From assembly GCA_965234685.1 (NCBI GenBank), contig OZ248539.1, forward strand, positions 3,100,001-3,164,000: a stretch of DNA of 64,000 bases. Direction: 5' to 3'. Shown one piece after another: positions 1 through 9,313 of this stretch; within the stretch, counting starts at the first letter, position 1, and each line of letters starts with the position of its first letter. Made by a program: the position numbers and the translations under genes. The notes beneath the pieces were generated by a model. It was not told the origin of the DNA. It made no database searches and saw only the letters and a program-made list of their open reading frames with translations. The DNA comes from Fimbriimonas planktonicus (GTDB lineage: Bacteria > Armatimonadota > Fimbriimonadia > Fimbriimonadales > Fimbriimonadaceae).

Positions 1-1563
1 AGGGCCGAGATCCATCCCCGAACGGTTGTGATACAGCCCCCGCATTTGGGTGCGAAATGCCTTTTGCCAAACGTTTTCTGCAATCGGAAACGGGTCGCTC
101 GTGCCGACGCCATCAACCACAACCTTGTAGGTTCCCGGCTTGGTGACCTGCGGAAAGTCCATGCGGTAAACGTCGGTCAGGCTGTAGTTCACCTGCTTGT
201 TCTGAATCAGCTCTTTTTCGGTGGCTTTCTTCGTAAACTTGGCCGTGCCAGAAGCGACGGTTGCGCCCGTTACCGCTTCGACAACGCGGAATTTCGGTGC
301 GTCCCCAAAGCTATGCGCGCCGCCGGTCCCGAGCCACTCCGACAAGAAAGCCCGCTTCACTGGATCGCTTGGGCGGAATCCGATTTGGTTTACGTGAACG
401 GCCTGAGTCCGCGTCTTATCCGGCGCGTATCGGATCTTCTGCGGCCCGCCCTGAACATTAACCTTGCCCCAATTGAGGGTGTATTCGGCACCTTGAGCAA
501 GCGCCGAGGGCAGCTTCAGATAAACGCGATGCCGAAGCACCATCTCATAGCTCGGCATCGCTGCATTCACGGGGCGAGACTTGCGATGAACCTCGACCGG
601 CCGAATCGTGACGCCGCTCCCTTCAAGCGTGTACTGATTGGGGTCGGCGGCGTATTCCTCAATCAGCGGGTCGCCTTCAAACTTCTCGATGTTCGCGAGC
701 CAATCGCGCTTGGGTCCAATGAGATAGCCGATCCGATTTCCGCCCCGAACCAAGAACACCTTCGGCCCATCCTTTTGTACTTCGTCACCCGCCTGAGGAG
801 CGTATTTTGCTAAACCCGCACCGGAGACCTTTCCGGATTCAAGCTCCAAGCAAACAAGCTGTGGCCCGAGGAAGGAGTACGACAAAAACCGAGGTGATTG
901 AGCTGAGACCGTTCCGTATTTGGTGCGTAACTCTGCCCGTGCCACGTCCGCTTGTCGGGCGGCTTCGGCTTGCGCTTGTCGAGCTTTCTCTCTCGCCGCC
1001 GTCGCTGCGGCGTCAGGCACTCTGACACCGATCTTCAGCACGTCCACCTCAAGGGCATCGTCCGAGGACCAGTCGCCGAGCAGTTGAAACTGGATGAGGC
1101 TCTTTAGGTTTGGCTTGCCCTTGGACTTTCCTGTTGCGTCCTTTCCAAGTTCCTCCGGCTCGCTAAGTGGGCCGCCACTAATGGGCGTAATCCATGCGGT
1201 TCCAGATTTCGGGAGTGCAAAAGTCCACGCTCCCGAACGCTCCGCATCATCAACCAACATCAATTTGATTCGGTTTGCTTTGTTGTTCGTCCCAACGTTC
1301 ACCTGCAAGGTGGGCACAAGGTCAGTATCGGCACTTAGATCAATCGGCGGCTGGATGTTCGTCCCCGCTCCGCCGCGAGGAGTTGCTCGGAGCACCGCCC
1401 GCCCACCTTCAACCTTCACCTTGTTTTCCCAGGAAAGGTACGAGAAGAGGAACGGCCGGTCGAAGCGAATGATTTCCCGAGGCTCTTGCGGCGGATGGCC
1501 GATAAGCAGGCTGGCTAGCCCAATCGTCGCAAACGACAAACAATGTGTAACGTGGGTATTCAT
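1..1563 (-). CDS. Secreted glycoside hydrolase family 9 (endoglucanase-like), 5' part only
   Basis: Reading leftward from an ATG at 1563, an open frame of 521 codons runs off the window start. It begins with a hydrophobic signal-like segment (residues 8-22). Residues about 30-180 look like a beta-rich jelly-roll or carbohydrate-binding region. An Ala/Gln/Glu-rich helical linker follows at about 183-212. At about 388-400 comes VHVNQIGFRPSD, the hallmark of the Ig-like domain (CelD_N) that precedes family 9 catalytic domains. The last visible residues (WQKAFRTQMRGLYHNRSG) match the start of the GH9 (alpha/alpha)6 barrel. The catalytic Asp/Glu residues lie outside the window, so activity cannot be judged. 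Family knowledge: endo-acting beta-1,4-glucan hydrolysis outside the cell. The plus-strand frames over this region are antisense shadows. Confidence 0.85.
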   Translation of the reverse strand, partial: MNTHVTHCLSFATIGLASLLIGHPPQEPREIIRFDRPFLFSYLSWENKVKVEGGRAVLRATPRGGAGTNIQPPIDLSADTDLVPTLQVNVGTNNKANRIKLMLVDDAERSGAWTFALPKSGTAWITPISGGPLSEPEELGKDATGKSKGKPNLKSLIQFQLLGDWSSDDALEVDVLKIGVRVPDAAATAAREKARQAQAEAARQADVARAELRTKYGTVSAQSPRFLSYSFLGPQLVCLELESGKVSGAGLAKYAPQAGDEVQKDGPKVFLVRGGNRIGYLIGPKRDWLANIEKFEGDPLIEEYAADPNQYTLEGSGVTIRPVEVHRKSRPVNAAMPSYEMVLRHRVYLKLPSALAQGAEYTLNWGKVNVQGGPQKIRYAPDKTRTQAVHVNQIGFRPSDPVKRAFLSEWLGTGGAHSFGDAPKFRVVEAVTGATVASGTAKFTKKATEKELIQNKQVNYSLTDVYRMDFPQVTKPGTYKVVVDGVGTSDPFPIAENVWQKAFRTQMRGLYHNRSGMDLGP

Positions 1564-1698
1564 CGCAAGCACCGTTGCTCGGTCTATTGTAGACGCGCCG
1601 ATTTACGAATACGTGCGTGGCATAGCCTGACCAAACTTTTGTTCAGGAAAAAGTCTCAGGTCGCCGGATGAATAGGCAGAACCGTTCCAGACAGAAAT

Positions 1699-2056
1699 TG
1701 GTGGAGGCGGGGAGAATTGAACTCCCTTCCAAAACCGTCGGCCCTCCCATTAACCACGAGCGTCTCCTCTGTACTTTATCTCGATGTCACTCTCTGCCGA
1801 GGCCGCCTGAGCAATCATCCAGTCTGGTTATTTTAGACTAGCTTGCTACAGACGGAAGCTCACCAGTCGATCCCGATTTTTTTACACCCGGAACTCTCCC
1901 TACGGGCTCGAGAGAGGCGGACGTCGGGCCTAAATTAGGCCGCGAATGCGTAGTTGTTGTTCGCAGCTACTTTTTTTCTCGTTTTTTACGTGGCCCACGA
2001 GAATCCACGGCTCGCAACAGAAAGTCAAACCGGCCCTGTCGAAGCCGTTCGCCCCC
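1699..2056 (-). ncRNA. ssrA: Transfer-messenger RNA (tmRNA)
   Basis: On the minus strand the 5' end reads GGGGGCGAACGGCTTCGACA, the canonical tmRNA start. The 3' end reads AATTCTCCCCGCCTCCACCA with an encoded CCA. The seven-base acceptor stem GGGGGCG/CGCCTCC pairs, with one G-U. The 358-nt length is normal for a one-piece tmRNA. The tag reading frame is at 1964-1935: resume codon GCG preceded by TAGCT (compare the TAGTC of E. coli), then AAC AAC AAC TAC GCA TTC GCG GCC TAA. The tag is thus (A)ANNNYAFAA, ending in the hydrophobic-Ala-Ala degron recognised by ClpXP. Role: rescue of stalled ribosomes together with SmpB and marking of the product for proteolysis. Confidence 0.96.
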
Positions 2057-2116
2057 AATTACAATTCAGTATGACATTTACCTAGGGGTACAGGTTCCGC
2101 AAGTAGGACTTAGAAA

Positions 2117-4264
2117 CTACACCGGAGTGCGTGCTTTTGCGGGCGCACGGAACTGCTTGATAATCTTGTACAGGTCGTGCGCTGCAACTGGCTTGGTAAG
2201 GAATTCCACCATGCCGAGCCGGATGCATCGCAATCGGTCGTCCTGGTTCGCGTTCGCCGTGAGCGCAACCACCGGGATCTTCCACTTTTGCGCGATGCGG
2301 CGATAGGTCTCATAACCGTCGAGACCAGGCATCTGCAAGTCGAGCAAGACAATGTCGAATTCTCCGTTATGTTCTTGCAACAAATCGAGTGCACGGAAGC
2401 CATCTTCGGCGTGGACAACGATGCAGCCCGTGCGCTCCAGCAAGCGCTGAACCACGAGCGCGTTGATGTTGTTGTCTTCCACGAGCAGAACGCGCGTATC
2501 GTGAATGTCTGGCGTCTCCGGCACCTGTTCGACTTTGCCTTCAATCTCATCCAACGGAAGCAGAATCGTGATCTTCGTTCCAACACCCGGCTCGCTTTCT
2601 AGCGCCAAGGTGCCGTTGAACAGTTCGACCGTTTGCTTGACAATCGCCAAGCCAAGCCCCGTGCCTCCATAAACGCGCGAGTCGCTGGCGTCTGCCTGTT
2701 GGAAAGGATCGAAGACACGGCCTTGCTTGTCAATTGGAATACCGATGCCGGTGTCTTCGACAATGAACTCAACGCGCGATCCGACTTTGCGAACCATGAC
2801 CGCAATTCGGCCGGATTCGGTGAACTTGACTGCGTTGCTGACAAGGTTGTTGAGGGTCTGGCGAAGCTTGCTCGGGTCTGTGCTGACGAAGTGTGGTACT
2901 TCGTTTGCCATCTCATAGACAAAGTCGATTCCCCGGCTTGTAGCGGTCGCCTCGTGCCCTTTAACCACGTCTTTCACAAGCTGGCGCAGGTCCGTATCCT
3001 TTCGTTCCAGCTCGAACTTTCCGGCCTCCAGTTTGCTGAGGTCCAGAATGTCGTTTACAACGTGCAGAAGCGTACGGCTACAGCCCTGAATGGCCTGAAC
3101 ATAGCCTCGCTGCTCCCGGCTCATCTCGGTAGCCTGCATCAGCTCGGCGATACCGATAACGCCGTTGAGTGGGGTTCGAATTTCGTGGCTAACGTTGGCA
3201 ATGAAGCGGGACTTTGCCGCGCTTGCGTTTTCCGCGTATTCCTTTGCCGAAGACAGCTCGCGCTCGTAGGCCAGAACTTCGGTCATGTCGTTGAACTGAT
3301 AGACCGCGCCAACGTTGTCGCCCATGGCATCCGTAACCGGATAGCGAAGAAGCTGGTAAGTGCGGTCGTCGGTCAGGAACCAAGGATCCTGCCACTTGCC
3401 ACAGCGGTTGATCGTGGTTAGTGCCGTCTGGCCAAGCATGCGGGGGCTTTTGAGACCAAACATCCTTCGGGCGGCTTCGTTCACATCGATGATGCGATCG
3501 TTCTCCGCGGTCACCAAAACCGGCATCGGAAGCTGCTCAACCACCAAGTCACGAGCAATCGGAGCAAGATCAAACAGCGACCATCGGAAGACGCTTCCGG
3601 CCAGGGCAACTCCCGCAATCCCCATTAGGGCTGGAGTTGGGTCGTACCCTTCCACCGGGGACAATCCGCAAACGTAGGCCGCACTTCCGAGCACTGGCGC
3701 CAAAACGCCGAAGAGCATGATACGGGTCTGTTTTCGGTACAGATTGTTCTTGCTCAGTGCCAGCTGGGCGATTAGCAAAACACCAACGATAATCTGAAGG
3801 TAAGTCAGACCCAGGTTGATCAGATACCAAGGTCCTTTGTCGTACTCCAAGTTCCCGAATCCGCTAAGGCTGTTGAAGCTCAGATTCCGGCGGAACCACT
3901 GGTTGCGGGTATCAGCAAAGATGATCGGGAGAGAGATCGCCGCTTGGATGTACGGCACATACTTCAGCCACTTGGGCGGCGTTTCGAACGCGTTGCTGTA
4001 GTAGATGCCGAGAAGTAAGATCGCGGGCCCAAGGAAAACCAGTCCGAGGTATTGGAAATTTGCCCAAAACTTGGCGGTCGTACTATTGCCCGAACAAAGT
4101 TCCAGCGCGTAGCCGAAACACCAAACCATTGCCGAGCTGGCGAGAAAGAAGACAGGCCCGGACGTACGCTGGCTACGGTAGCTTGCTGCAGCAATCCCAA
4201 CGATCAGCAGAATGACACCGCTGAGGATGGGAAGTACCGCGTAATTGCTCCAAGCGTAGCTCAA
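2117..4264 (-). CDS. Hybrid sensor histidine kinase with 7TM sensor, PAS and receiver domain
   Basis: A 715-residue membrane kinase. Residues 8-230 form about seven transmembrane segments of the HisKA_7TM type. A PAS-like domain follows at about 243-330. The HisKA domain has phosphoacceptor His360 in NVSHEIRTPLNG. The HATPase domain shows the N box near 472, DTGIGIP at 504 and GTGLGL at 534-539. The C-terminal receiver domain (590-705) has the phosphorylatable Asp642 in LLDLQMPG. Such hybrid kinases autophosphorylate and pass phosphate to their own receiver. No separate response regulator is adjacent, so the output is unknown. The start is a TTG with AAAGGA seven bases upstream. Confidence 0.93.
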   Translation of the reverse strand: MSYAWSNYAVLPILSGVILLIVGIAAASYRSQRTSGPVFFLASSAMVWCFGYALELCSGNSTTAKFWANFQYLGLVFLGPAILLLGIYYSNAFETPPKWLKYVPYIQAAISLPIIFADTRNQWFRRNLSFNSLSGFGNLEYDKGPWYLINLGLTYLQIIVGVLLIAQLALSKNNLYRKQTRIMLFGVLAPVLGSAAYVCGLSPVEGYDPTPALMGIAGVALAGSVFRWSLFDLAPIARDLVVEQLPMPVLVTAENDRIIDVNEAARRMFGLKSPRMLGQTALTTINRCGKWQDPWFLTDDRTYQLLRYPVTDAMGDNVGAVYQFNDMTEVLAYERELSSAKEYAENASAAKSRFIANVSHEIRTPLNGVIGIAELMQATEMSREQRGYVQAIQGCSRTLLHVVNDILDLSKLEAGKFELERKDTDLRQLVKDVVKGHEATATSRGIDFVYEMANEVPHFVSTDPSKLRQTLNNLVSNAVKFTESGRIAVMVRKVGSRVEFIVEDTGIGIPIDKQGRVFDPFQQADASDSRVYGGTGLGLAIVKQTVELFNGTLALESEPGVGTKITILLPLDEIEGKVEQVPETPDIHDTRVLLVEDNNINALVVQRLLERTGCIVVHAEDGFRALDLLQEHNGEFDIVLLDLQMPGLDGYETYRRIAQKWKIPVVALTANANQDDRLRCIRLGMVEFLTKPVAAHDLYKIIKQFRAPAKARTPV

Positions 4265-4356
4265 GTTTAGTCCTTTGGTATCTAAGTGATCGGAATTTAT
4301 TTGGGATTTTCTCGTAAATCTGCCAAAGTCCCCAAAAAAGAGAAGTGTATCCTAGC

Positions 4357-4524
4357 CTACGATGCATCGCGCGACGTTTGCGGAAAACTTGTAATCTCCA
4401 CAGGTTGAGCCGGCCGCTGTCGGGGCCAAATCCAAAACAAAGCAAGTGTTCCCACGAGCACCAAAAGCAAAAGAACCTGGATCACCGGGCCACTTCTACT
4501 CGCACCGTGAACACTGCGTAGCAT
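4357..4524 (-). CDS. Small single-pass membrane protein, hypothetical
   Basis: A 55-codon frame starting with ATG at 4524. After 15 polar residues comes one clear transmembrane helix (VIQVLLLLVLVGTLALFWIW), then a short Pro/Thr-rich tail. A TACCCT hexamer lies exactly six bases before the ATG, the same arrangement as before several other genes here. I recognise no family. The 4265-4593 interval otherwise shows only the divergent promoter area between the kinase and the MlaE gene. The gene is plausible but supported only by the helix and the promoter spacing. Confidence 0.42.
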   Translation of the reverse strand: MLRSVHGASRSGPVIQVLLLLVLVGTLALFWIWPRQRPAQPVEITSFPQTSRDAS

Positions 4525-4581
4525 AAACCTAGGGTACCTAGGGCAGTAGTCCCGGAATTGAGTGAAAAATTCTGAACCTGC

Positions 4582-4594
4582 TAAGATCAATTTG
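4582..4594 (+). promoter_or_regulatory. Putative -10 of mlaE, leaderless
   Basis: TAAGAT at 4582-4587 is followed by six bases and then the GTG start at 4594. This spacing would place the transcription start on or next to the start codon. No ribosome binding site is visible. Inference from spacing only. Confidence 0.35.
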
Positions 4595-5364
4595 TGGATC
4601 GCCGTGGATTATTGGTCTGGCCCGCGGCGCAAGCGTTCTTAGAATTTGTTGGGGAAACGACGCTTATTCTCGGTGATGCGATTCGCGGCCTGTTTCGCCG
4701 TCCGTTCGAAGCAAAAGAAACGCTCGACCAAATGTCATTCGTTGGGCTCTCATCCGTGCCCATCGTTTCGATGACCGGCTTCTTCTCCGGCGCCGTCCTT
4801 TCGCTCTATCTCAGTAAGTTCCTGACCCAGTACGGGGCCACGCCCTTTATTGGTGGAACCGTCGGTCTGACCGTTACCCGCGAGGTCGGACCCGTACTTG
4901 CCGGCATCATGGTCGCCGCGCGCTGTGGTAGCGCCATGGCCGCCCAGCTTGGAACCATGAAAGTCACAGAGCAAATCGACGCGCTCAAAATGCTCAGCGT
5001 AAATCCAAGCAACTACTTGGTCGTGCCTCGCATCCTTGCGGGAGTCATCATGCTCCCGATGCTGGCGTTGGTCTGCATGTGGTCGGGCATTGTCGGCGGT
5101 CTGCTCATTGCGTACAGTGAAGGCGTGCCCATTGCGACCTTCCTCCAGTCGCTCCAGCAATTCCTCAAGCCAGAAGACTTCCTCAAGGGAATGATAAAAG
5201 GCCCCTTCTTCGGCCTGATCGTCGCGTTGGTCGCTTGTCAACAGGGCCTACGCACCGACAATGGAGCGGTCGGCGTAGGGAAGGCGACTACCAATACCGT
5301 CGTCATTTCTATGGTGCTGATCTACATCAGCAACTTCCTGCTAGCGCAACTTCTATTTCGCTAG
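4594..5364 (+). CDS. mlaE: MlaE-family lipid ABC transporter permease
   Basis: A 256-residue polytopic membrane protein of normal length for the MlaE/YrbE family, with GTG start. The family core is present: a hydrophobic segment with SMTGFFSGAVLSL near residue 60, then GLTVTREVGPVLAGIMVAAR and GSAMAAQLGTMKVTEQIDAL around 90-130. The permease works with an ATPase (MlaF) and a substrate-binding MCE protein (MlaD) to move phospholipids between membranes. Neither partner lies next to it here, so they must be elsewhere. An outer membrane is implied if the function is conserved. Its 3' end overlaps the convergent gene by 12 bases. Confidence 0.92.
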   Translation: MDRRGLLVWPAAQAFLEFVGETTLILGDAIRGLFRRPFEAKETLDQMSFVGLSSVPIVSMTGFFSGAVLSLYLSKFLTQYGATPFIGGTVGLTVTREVGPVLAGIMVAARCGSAMAAQLGTMKVTEQIDALKMLSVNPSNYLVVPRILAGVIMLPMLALVCMWSGIVGGLLIAYSEGVPIATFLQSLQQFLKPEDFLKGMIKGPFFGLIVALVACQQGLRTDNGAVGVGKATTNTVVISMVLIYISNFLLAQLLFR

Positions 5365-5733
5365 ATTAAGCAGCTCAGTTTGAAGGCGAGGAAGCTCTGC
5401 CTGAGACAAGACAAAGAGAATCGTAACTTGGTCCAGGAAGTCGGGCTCGGATCGAAGCCGAACCGTCGCGTGAAGCTCGTCCTTCTTCGCCATCGCAAAC
5501 ATGATGTCGAGGCTGCCATTGTCGAGCAGCCAGTGAAAGTGCCCGGCTTTCTCTTCTTCTAGTTGTGACAATCTAGTAGCCGCATTCCGAATCTCATCCT
5601 CTGAGACCAACATTGACACGGCTGCGCTGAACCAAACGGCATCGAGCCGCGCGGCAAGCCGAATCTGCTCGTCCGCTCGCGAGATCCGTTGCAACTTCAG
5701 CCGCTTCGAAGCCTCAAGGAACTGCATCGTCAC
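5353..5733 (-). CDS. Hypothetical protein downstream of der
   Basis: A 126-residue soluble protein that I cannot assign. It is rich in charged residues and helices (LVSEDEIRNAATRLSQLEEEKAGHF in the middle is written here in part only) and has no signal peptide, membrane helix or cysteine pattern. Its start codon overlaps the der stop by four bases, so it is translated as part of the der unit. Its 3' end overlaps the convergent mlaE gene by 12 bases. Codon use and the tight coupling make it a real gene. Confidence 0.7.
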   Translation of the reverse strand: MTMQFLEASKRLKLQRISRADEQIRLAARLDAVWFSAAVSMLVSEDEIRNAATRLSQLEEEKAGHFHWLLDNGSLDIMFAMAKKDELHATVRLRSEPDFLDQVTILFVLSQAELPRLQTELLNLAK

Positions 5734-7085
5734 CGCTCTTCGCGTTTATGACTCTCGCGGGCAAGGATCCGAATCGGCGTTCCGCCCAGCGGGAACACCG
5801 CGCGAATCTTGTTCAGCAAGTACCGCTCGTAGCTAAAGTGGAACAGCTCTGGGTCGTTCATAAACAGCGCAAACGTTGGTGGGCGAGTGCTCACCTGCGT
5901 CGCGTAGTAAATCTTGAGGCGCTTACCCTTCGAAGTGTAAGGCCGCTCGAACATCGCTTCGCCGATGATCTTGTTCAGCTGACCGGTTGAAATGCGGAAC
6001 GAGTAGTTCTCCACCGCCGCCAGAATCTCGTCCAGAACCGGCTCCAATCCCGCGCTCTCTGCCGCGGACGTAAACGCCGCATTGGCATAGGCAAGCTCCG
6101 GAATCTGGTCCCGAAGAATTTTCAAGAAGTCCTTTTTAATCAGCGAACTTCGCTTTGGCAAACCATCTGGCGGTTCTTTCAGGTCCCACTTGTTGATCGC
6201 AAAAACGCACGCCTTGCCCGCGTCATGCGCCAGCTTCATAATCCGCTTGTCGCCGTCGGTCAAACCTTCATTCCCATCAACCACGACCATGGCGCAATCC
6301 GCTCGCTCCAAGGCGCGCTGAGCTCGGTTGACCATGTAGTACTCAACCGTTCCCTGAATCTTTCCGCTTCGGCGAATTCCCGCCGTATCGATGAGCCGGA
6401 AGGTGTCTTCCTTGTAATCCAAAACCGTATCAATCGCGTCTCGGGTCGTTCCCGCGATGCTAGAAACGATCATCCGCTGCTCGCCGGTGAAAGCGTTGAT
6501 CATGCTGGACTTGCCGACGTTTGGCCGTCCGACGATGGCAACCTTGATCTCTTCCTTCACCATGCCCAGATCGGCATCGGCAGGAGGCAGCAACTTCACG
6601 ATCTCGTCAAGTGCATCGGCTACGCCGCGACCATGAAGGCCAGAAACCGGATAAACGTCTCCAAGTCCCAAGGCATAGAACTCGTTGGCGTAATCGTCGC
6701 GGTTCGGGTTATCCGCTTTATTGACGATCACGAGCAGCGGCTTTTTGATGCCACGAAGCTGGTTCGCAAGGTCCCAGTCATCGCCGGTAATGCCTGCCGT
6801 ACCATCGGCCATGAACAACACAACGTCCGCTTCGGACAGCGCAATGTTTGCCTGAACCCGGATCTGCTCAACCAGCGGGTCTTCTTCCTGAAAGACAATT
6901 CCGCCCGTATCCACAATCTGGAACGTTCGTCCGTTCCACGTGGCTTCGCTATAAAGTCGATCGCGAGTAATGCCCGGGGAGTCTTCGACAACGGCAATTC
7001 GTTTGCCGACAACGCGATTAAAAACCGTGCTTTTGCCGACGTTTGGTCGGCCAACAATAACAACTAAGGGGAGCTTGGCGACCAT
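5730..7085 (-). CDS. der: Ribosome assembly GTPase Der (EngA)
   Basis: A 451-residue protein of normal length with two tandem GTPase domains. The first has the P-loop GRPNVGKST near residue 12, DTGG near 60 and NKAD near 121. The second has GRPNVGKSS near 187, DTAG and NKWD. The C-terminal KH-like domain ends in IRILARESHKREER. Der acts in late 50S subunit assembly. The start ATG has a good GGAGAG site. It lies 30 bases after the TrmB gene and overlaps the next gene by four bases. Confidence 0.98.
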   Translation of the reverse strand: MVAKLPLVVIVGRPNVGKSTVFNRVVGKRIAVVEDSPGITRDRLYSEATWNGRTFQIVDTGGIVFQEEDPLVEQIRVQANIALSEADVVLFMADGTAGITGDDWDLANQLRGIKKPLLVIVNKADNPNRDDYANEFYALGLGDVYPVSGLHGRGVADALDEIVKLLPPADADLGMVKEEIKVAIVGRPNVGKSSMINAFTGEQRMIVSSIAGTTRDAIDTVLDYKEDTFRLIDTAGIRRSGKIQGTVEYYMVNRAQRALERADCAMVVVDGNEGLTDGDKRIMKLAHDAGKACVFAINKWDLKEPPDGLPKRSSLIKKDFLKILRDQIPELAYANAAFTSAAESAGLEPVLDEILAAVENYSFRISTGQLNKIIGEAMFERPYTSKGKRLKIYYATQVSTRPPTFALFMNDPELFHFSYERYLLNKIRAVFPLGGTPIRILARESHKREER

Positions 7086-7115
7086 CTGGACTCTCCAAGG
7101 TACCTGACTCCACCC

Positions 7116-7829
7116 CTATTCCTCGCTATTTAGGTTCGATTCGAAGCTAGAAAGGTACTTCGCAATCCGCTTTCCGCCGGCCCCTTCAGCAAGCAGCTTG
7201 CGAATGCGGTCGATGGCCAGCTCCGCGCAGAGACCCGCGTCGACCTCTGCCCCAAACTCAAAGTTTTCCGCAAAGTAAAAAAGGTCTCCCCGTCCAAGCA
7301 GGCACCACCGCCCGTCCACCACCATCCGAATCCCGCTCGGCACCTCCGCGAACACCAAATCAACGCCCCGCTCGATTGCGGCCTGCGAATCCTCCGCCAA
7401 CTGGTCCAGCGCCGCGGAGTCGGCGAGGATATGAGCGAACTGTTTGCTCGCCTGCAGCATCGCCTGCGCCCGCCCAATCGCAAAAGCTCGTGACCGCGAG
7501 GTGTAAATTCGGTCATCCTTCGCCGTTGAGATCGTGCTCAAAAGCTCGGTCCTGAGCTTAGTGGTCAGCGTTTCTCGCTCGCGAGCCCACCGCGCAATCA
7601 ATTCATCCAAGGGCACGGCCTTGCACAGCCGAGTATCGCCCTCTTCAATAAGAATTGCCCCCTTTTGGTCCAGGGTCTCAATCGCCTTGTACGTGTTCGC
7701 CGCGGGCTTCTTAATCGCCTGCGCAATCCGATATCCGCTTGCCGGCCATTCGACCAGCAAGAAGGCGTAAATCTCCGCCTCCAGCCCGGTGAAACCAAAC
7801 TCGGTTAGATATTGCGCTACGTTCGACAT
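7116..7829 (-). CDS. TrmB-family transcriptional regulator
   Basis: A 237-residue protein with an N-terminal winged helix (EFGFTGLEAEIYAFLLVEWPAS near 10-32, then TYKAIETLDQKGAI) characteristic of TrmB regulators. A coiled linker and a C-terminal effector-like domain containing RMVVDGRWCLLGRGD follow. TrmB proteins are mostly sugar-responsive repressors or activators. Its position 29 bases after the NanE-NanK fusion suggests control of amino-sugar use, an inference from context only. TATCCT six bases before the ATG could give it its own leaderless transcript. Confidence 0.88.
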   Translation of the reverse strand: MSNVAQYLTEFGFTGLEAEIYAFLLVEWPASGYRIAQAIKKPAANTYKAIETLDQKGAILIEEGDTRLCKAVPLDELIARWARERETLTTKLRTELLSTISTAKDDRIYTSRSRAFAIGRAQAMLQASKQFAHILADSAALDQLAEDSQAAIERGVDLVFAEVPSGIRMVVDGRWCLLGRGDLFYFAENFEFGAEVDAGLCAELAIDRIRKLLAEGAGGKRIAKYLSSFESNLNSEE

Positions 7830-7858
7830 CCAAAAAGGATAGCGCGAACTACTAATAT

Positions 7859-9304
7859 TTAGAAGAGCACGGGGTCAGTTTCGGGAGGAAACAGCGCCGT
7901 CGCCGCCGCGCCAAACAGCCCTGCCTGCGTTCCAAACGGACTCGGAACAACCTCAAGCCGCGCCAAATGCGGTGCCATCCAATCGCTCAAGCCCACCGAC
8001 CCCGCAATCAGAATCGCGTCTGGGAAGTACAAATTCCGTACTGCCAAAACCGCGTCTTCCAGAGCCTCAACCGCCTGATTCTGCTGCTCCAAAGTTGGTT
8101 CCTTGCCAAGATTGATGCCGCCGAGCAGCTTCTCGTAGGTCTGTCCCGTTCGCGTCGGCAGGTCATTGATTCGCGGGTACTCACCCTTTCGACCTGCCCA
8201 AATTCGGCCGTGTTGAACAAACCCCGCCCCAAGCCCGGTACCAATCGCCAGCGTCGCCACCCGGAGCCCTGCGAACTGCGGTAGGCAAGCATGGCCCCAA
8301 GCCGTCGCATGACCGTCGCCAATCGCAAACGTCTTCACCCCCAGCGACTCTTCGTTGAAAACAATCCCCGCGTGGTCCGGCATCAGGTACTCCTTCGCCG
8401 TCCAAACCTCGCCCGTCGCTGGATTTACAATCCCACCTGTGCCGATCCCTAGCTGCGTAATCCCGTGAGCTTCTACTCGCTCGCGAATCCATGCTAATCG
8501 CTCATCACGGGTCTTCGGATAAGCAATCTGCTCAACTTCGCCAATCTCCCAACTCTGAGAAAACGGCGCAAACCGAAGCCAAGTCCCGCCGATGTCAACC
8601 GCTCCAATCTTCGCATCCGCATCAACCGAACGCGGCAATAGCGCCCGAGTCTGCTTCACCGGGTCGTTCAGCGCCCCGCCAACCACCACGCCGACCGCGC
8701 CAATCCGTAGCGCCGCCTCAATCTGCCAACGTTCGGTAAATCGCCCCTCCGCCATCACCGGAATCTTCACCGCCTGAATCACGGCTCGCAACAATTCCAA
8801 GTCCGGGCCGCTTGTCGCCACTCGATCCGGCGTATATCCGCCCAAGGTTGTGCTCAGCATCTGAGCGCCGGCTGCCTCTGCGGCCAAAGCGGTTTCTACC
8901 GTGTCAATGTCGGCGAGCACCAGCTTTCGGCGCTTCTTGATGTGCGCGATCATCGCCTCTAAATTCGCCTTCTTGGGTCGCTCGCGGCCCGTGCCGTCAA
9001 TCGCGATGATCTCGCAACCGAGTTCCATCATCGCGTCCGCGTCCTGGTTGGTTGGCGTGATGTAGACATCGCTTCCCGGATACCGTCGCTTCAAAAGGCC
9101 AATAAGAATGCCTTTTAGCTCCGGCCGCATCACGCGAACGTTCTTGACGCCCTCAATCCGCAGCACGCGCACGCCCTGTTTCACGCTGGCGCGGGCAGAC
9201 CGCAGCAGCGTATCGGGATGATCCAGCGGGGATCCGTCGCTCGCCTGAACCGAAGCAATAAGGGGGCAAGCGCGTAAGCGAACCAGAAAGCCTTCTACCG
9301 TCAC
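7859..9304 (-). CDS. Bifunctional ManNAc-6-P 2-epimerase / ROK-type ManNAc kinase fusion
   Basis: A 481-residue fusion with GTG start. Residues 1-228 are a NanE-type (beta/alpha)8 epimerase (CPLIASVQA, GCEIIAIDGTGRERP, LADIDT, STTLGGYT, GAVGVVVGGA). Residues 235-481 are a ROK-fold kinase (AVDIGGTWLRF, the acidic GDGHATAWGH, LAIGTGLGAGFV). Together they would convert ManNAc to ManNAc-6-P and then GlcNAc-6-P. Odd points: the kinase half lacks the CxCGxxGCxE zinc motif and the usual GE-x-GH segment, reading AGRKGEYPRIND instead, so its substrate may differ. It lies nine bases after the rhomboid-like gene. Confidence 0.9.
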   Translation of the reverse strand: MTVEGFLVRLRACPLIASVQASDGSPLDHPDTLLRSARASVKQGVRVLRIEGVKNVRVMRPELKGILIGLLKRRYPGSDVYITPTNQDADAMMELGCEIIAIDGTGRERPKKANLEAMIAHIKKRRKLVLADIDTVETALAAEAAGAQMLSTTLGGYTPDRVATSGPDLELLRAVIQAVKIPVMAEGRFTERWQIEAALRIGAVGVVVGGALNDPVKQTRALLPRSVDADAKIGAVDIGGTWLRFAPFSQSWEIGEVEQIAYPKTRDERLAWIRERVEAHGITQLGIGTGGIVNPATGEVWTAKEYLMPDHAGIVFNEESLGVKTFAIGDGHATAWGHACLPQFAGLRVATLAIGTGLGAGFVQHGRIWAGRKGEYPRINDLPTRTGQTYEKLLGGINLGKEPTLEQQNQAVEALEDAVLAVRNLYFPDAILIAGSVGLSDWMAPHLARLEVVPSPFGTQAGLFGAAATALFPPETDPVLF

Positions 9305-9313
9305 AACGGAAAG

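Noticed and set aside
28..813. 261-codon plus-strand open frame at the window start
   Set aside because: Antisense to the GH9 gene, which has clear family motifs; the plus frame reads as an unnatural protein.
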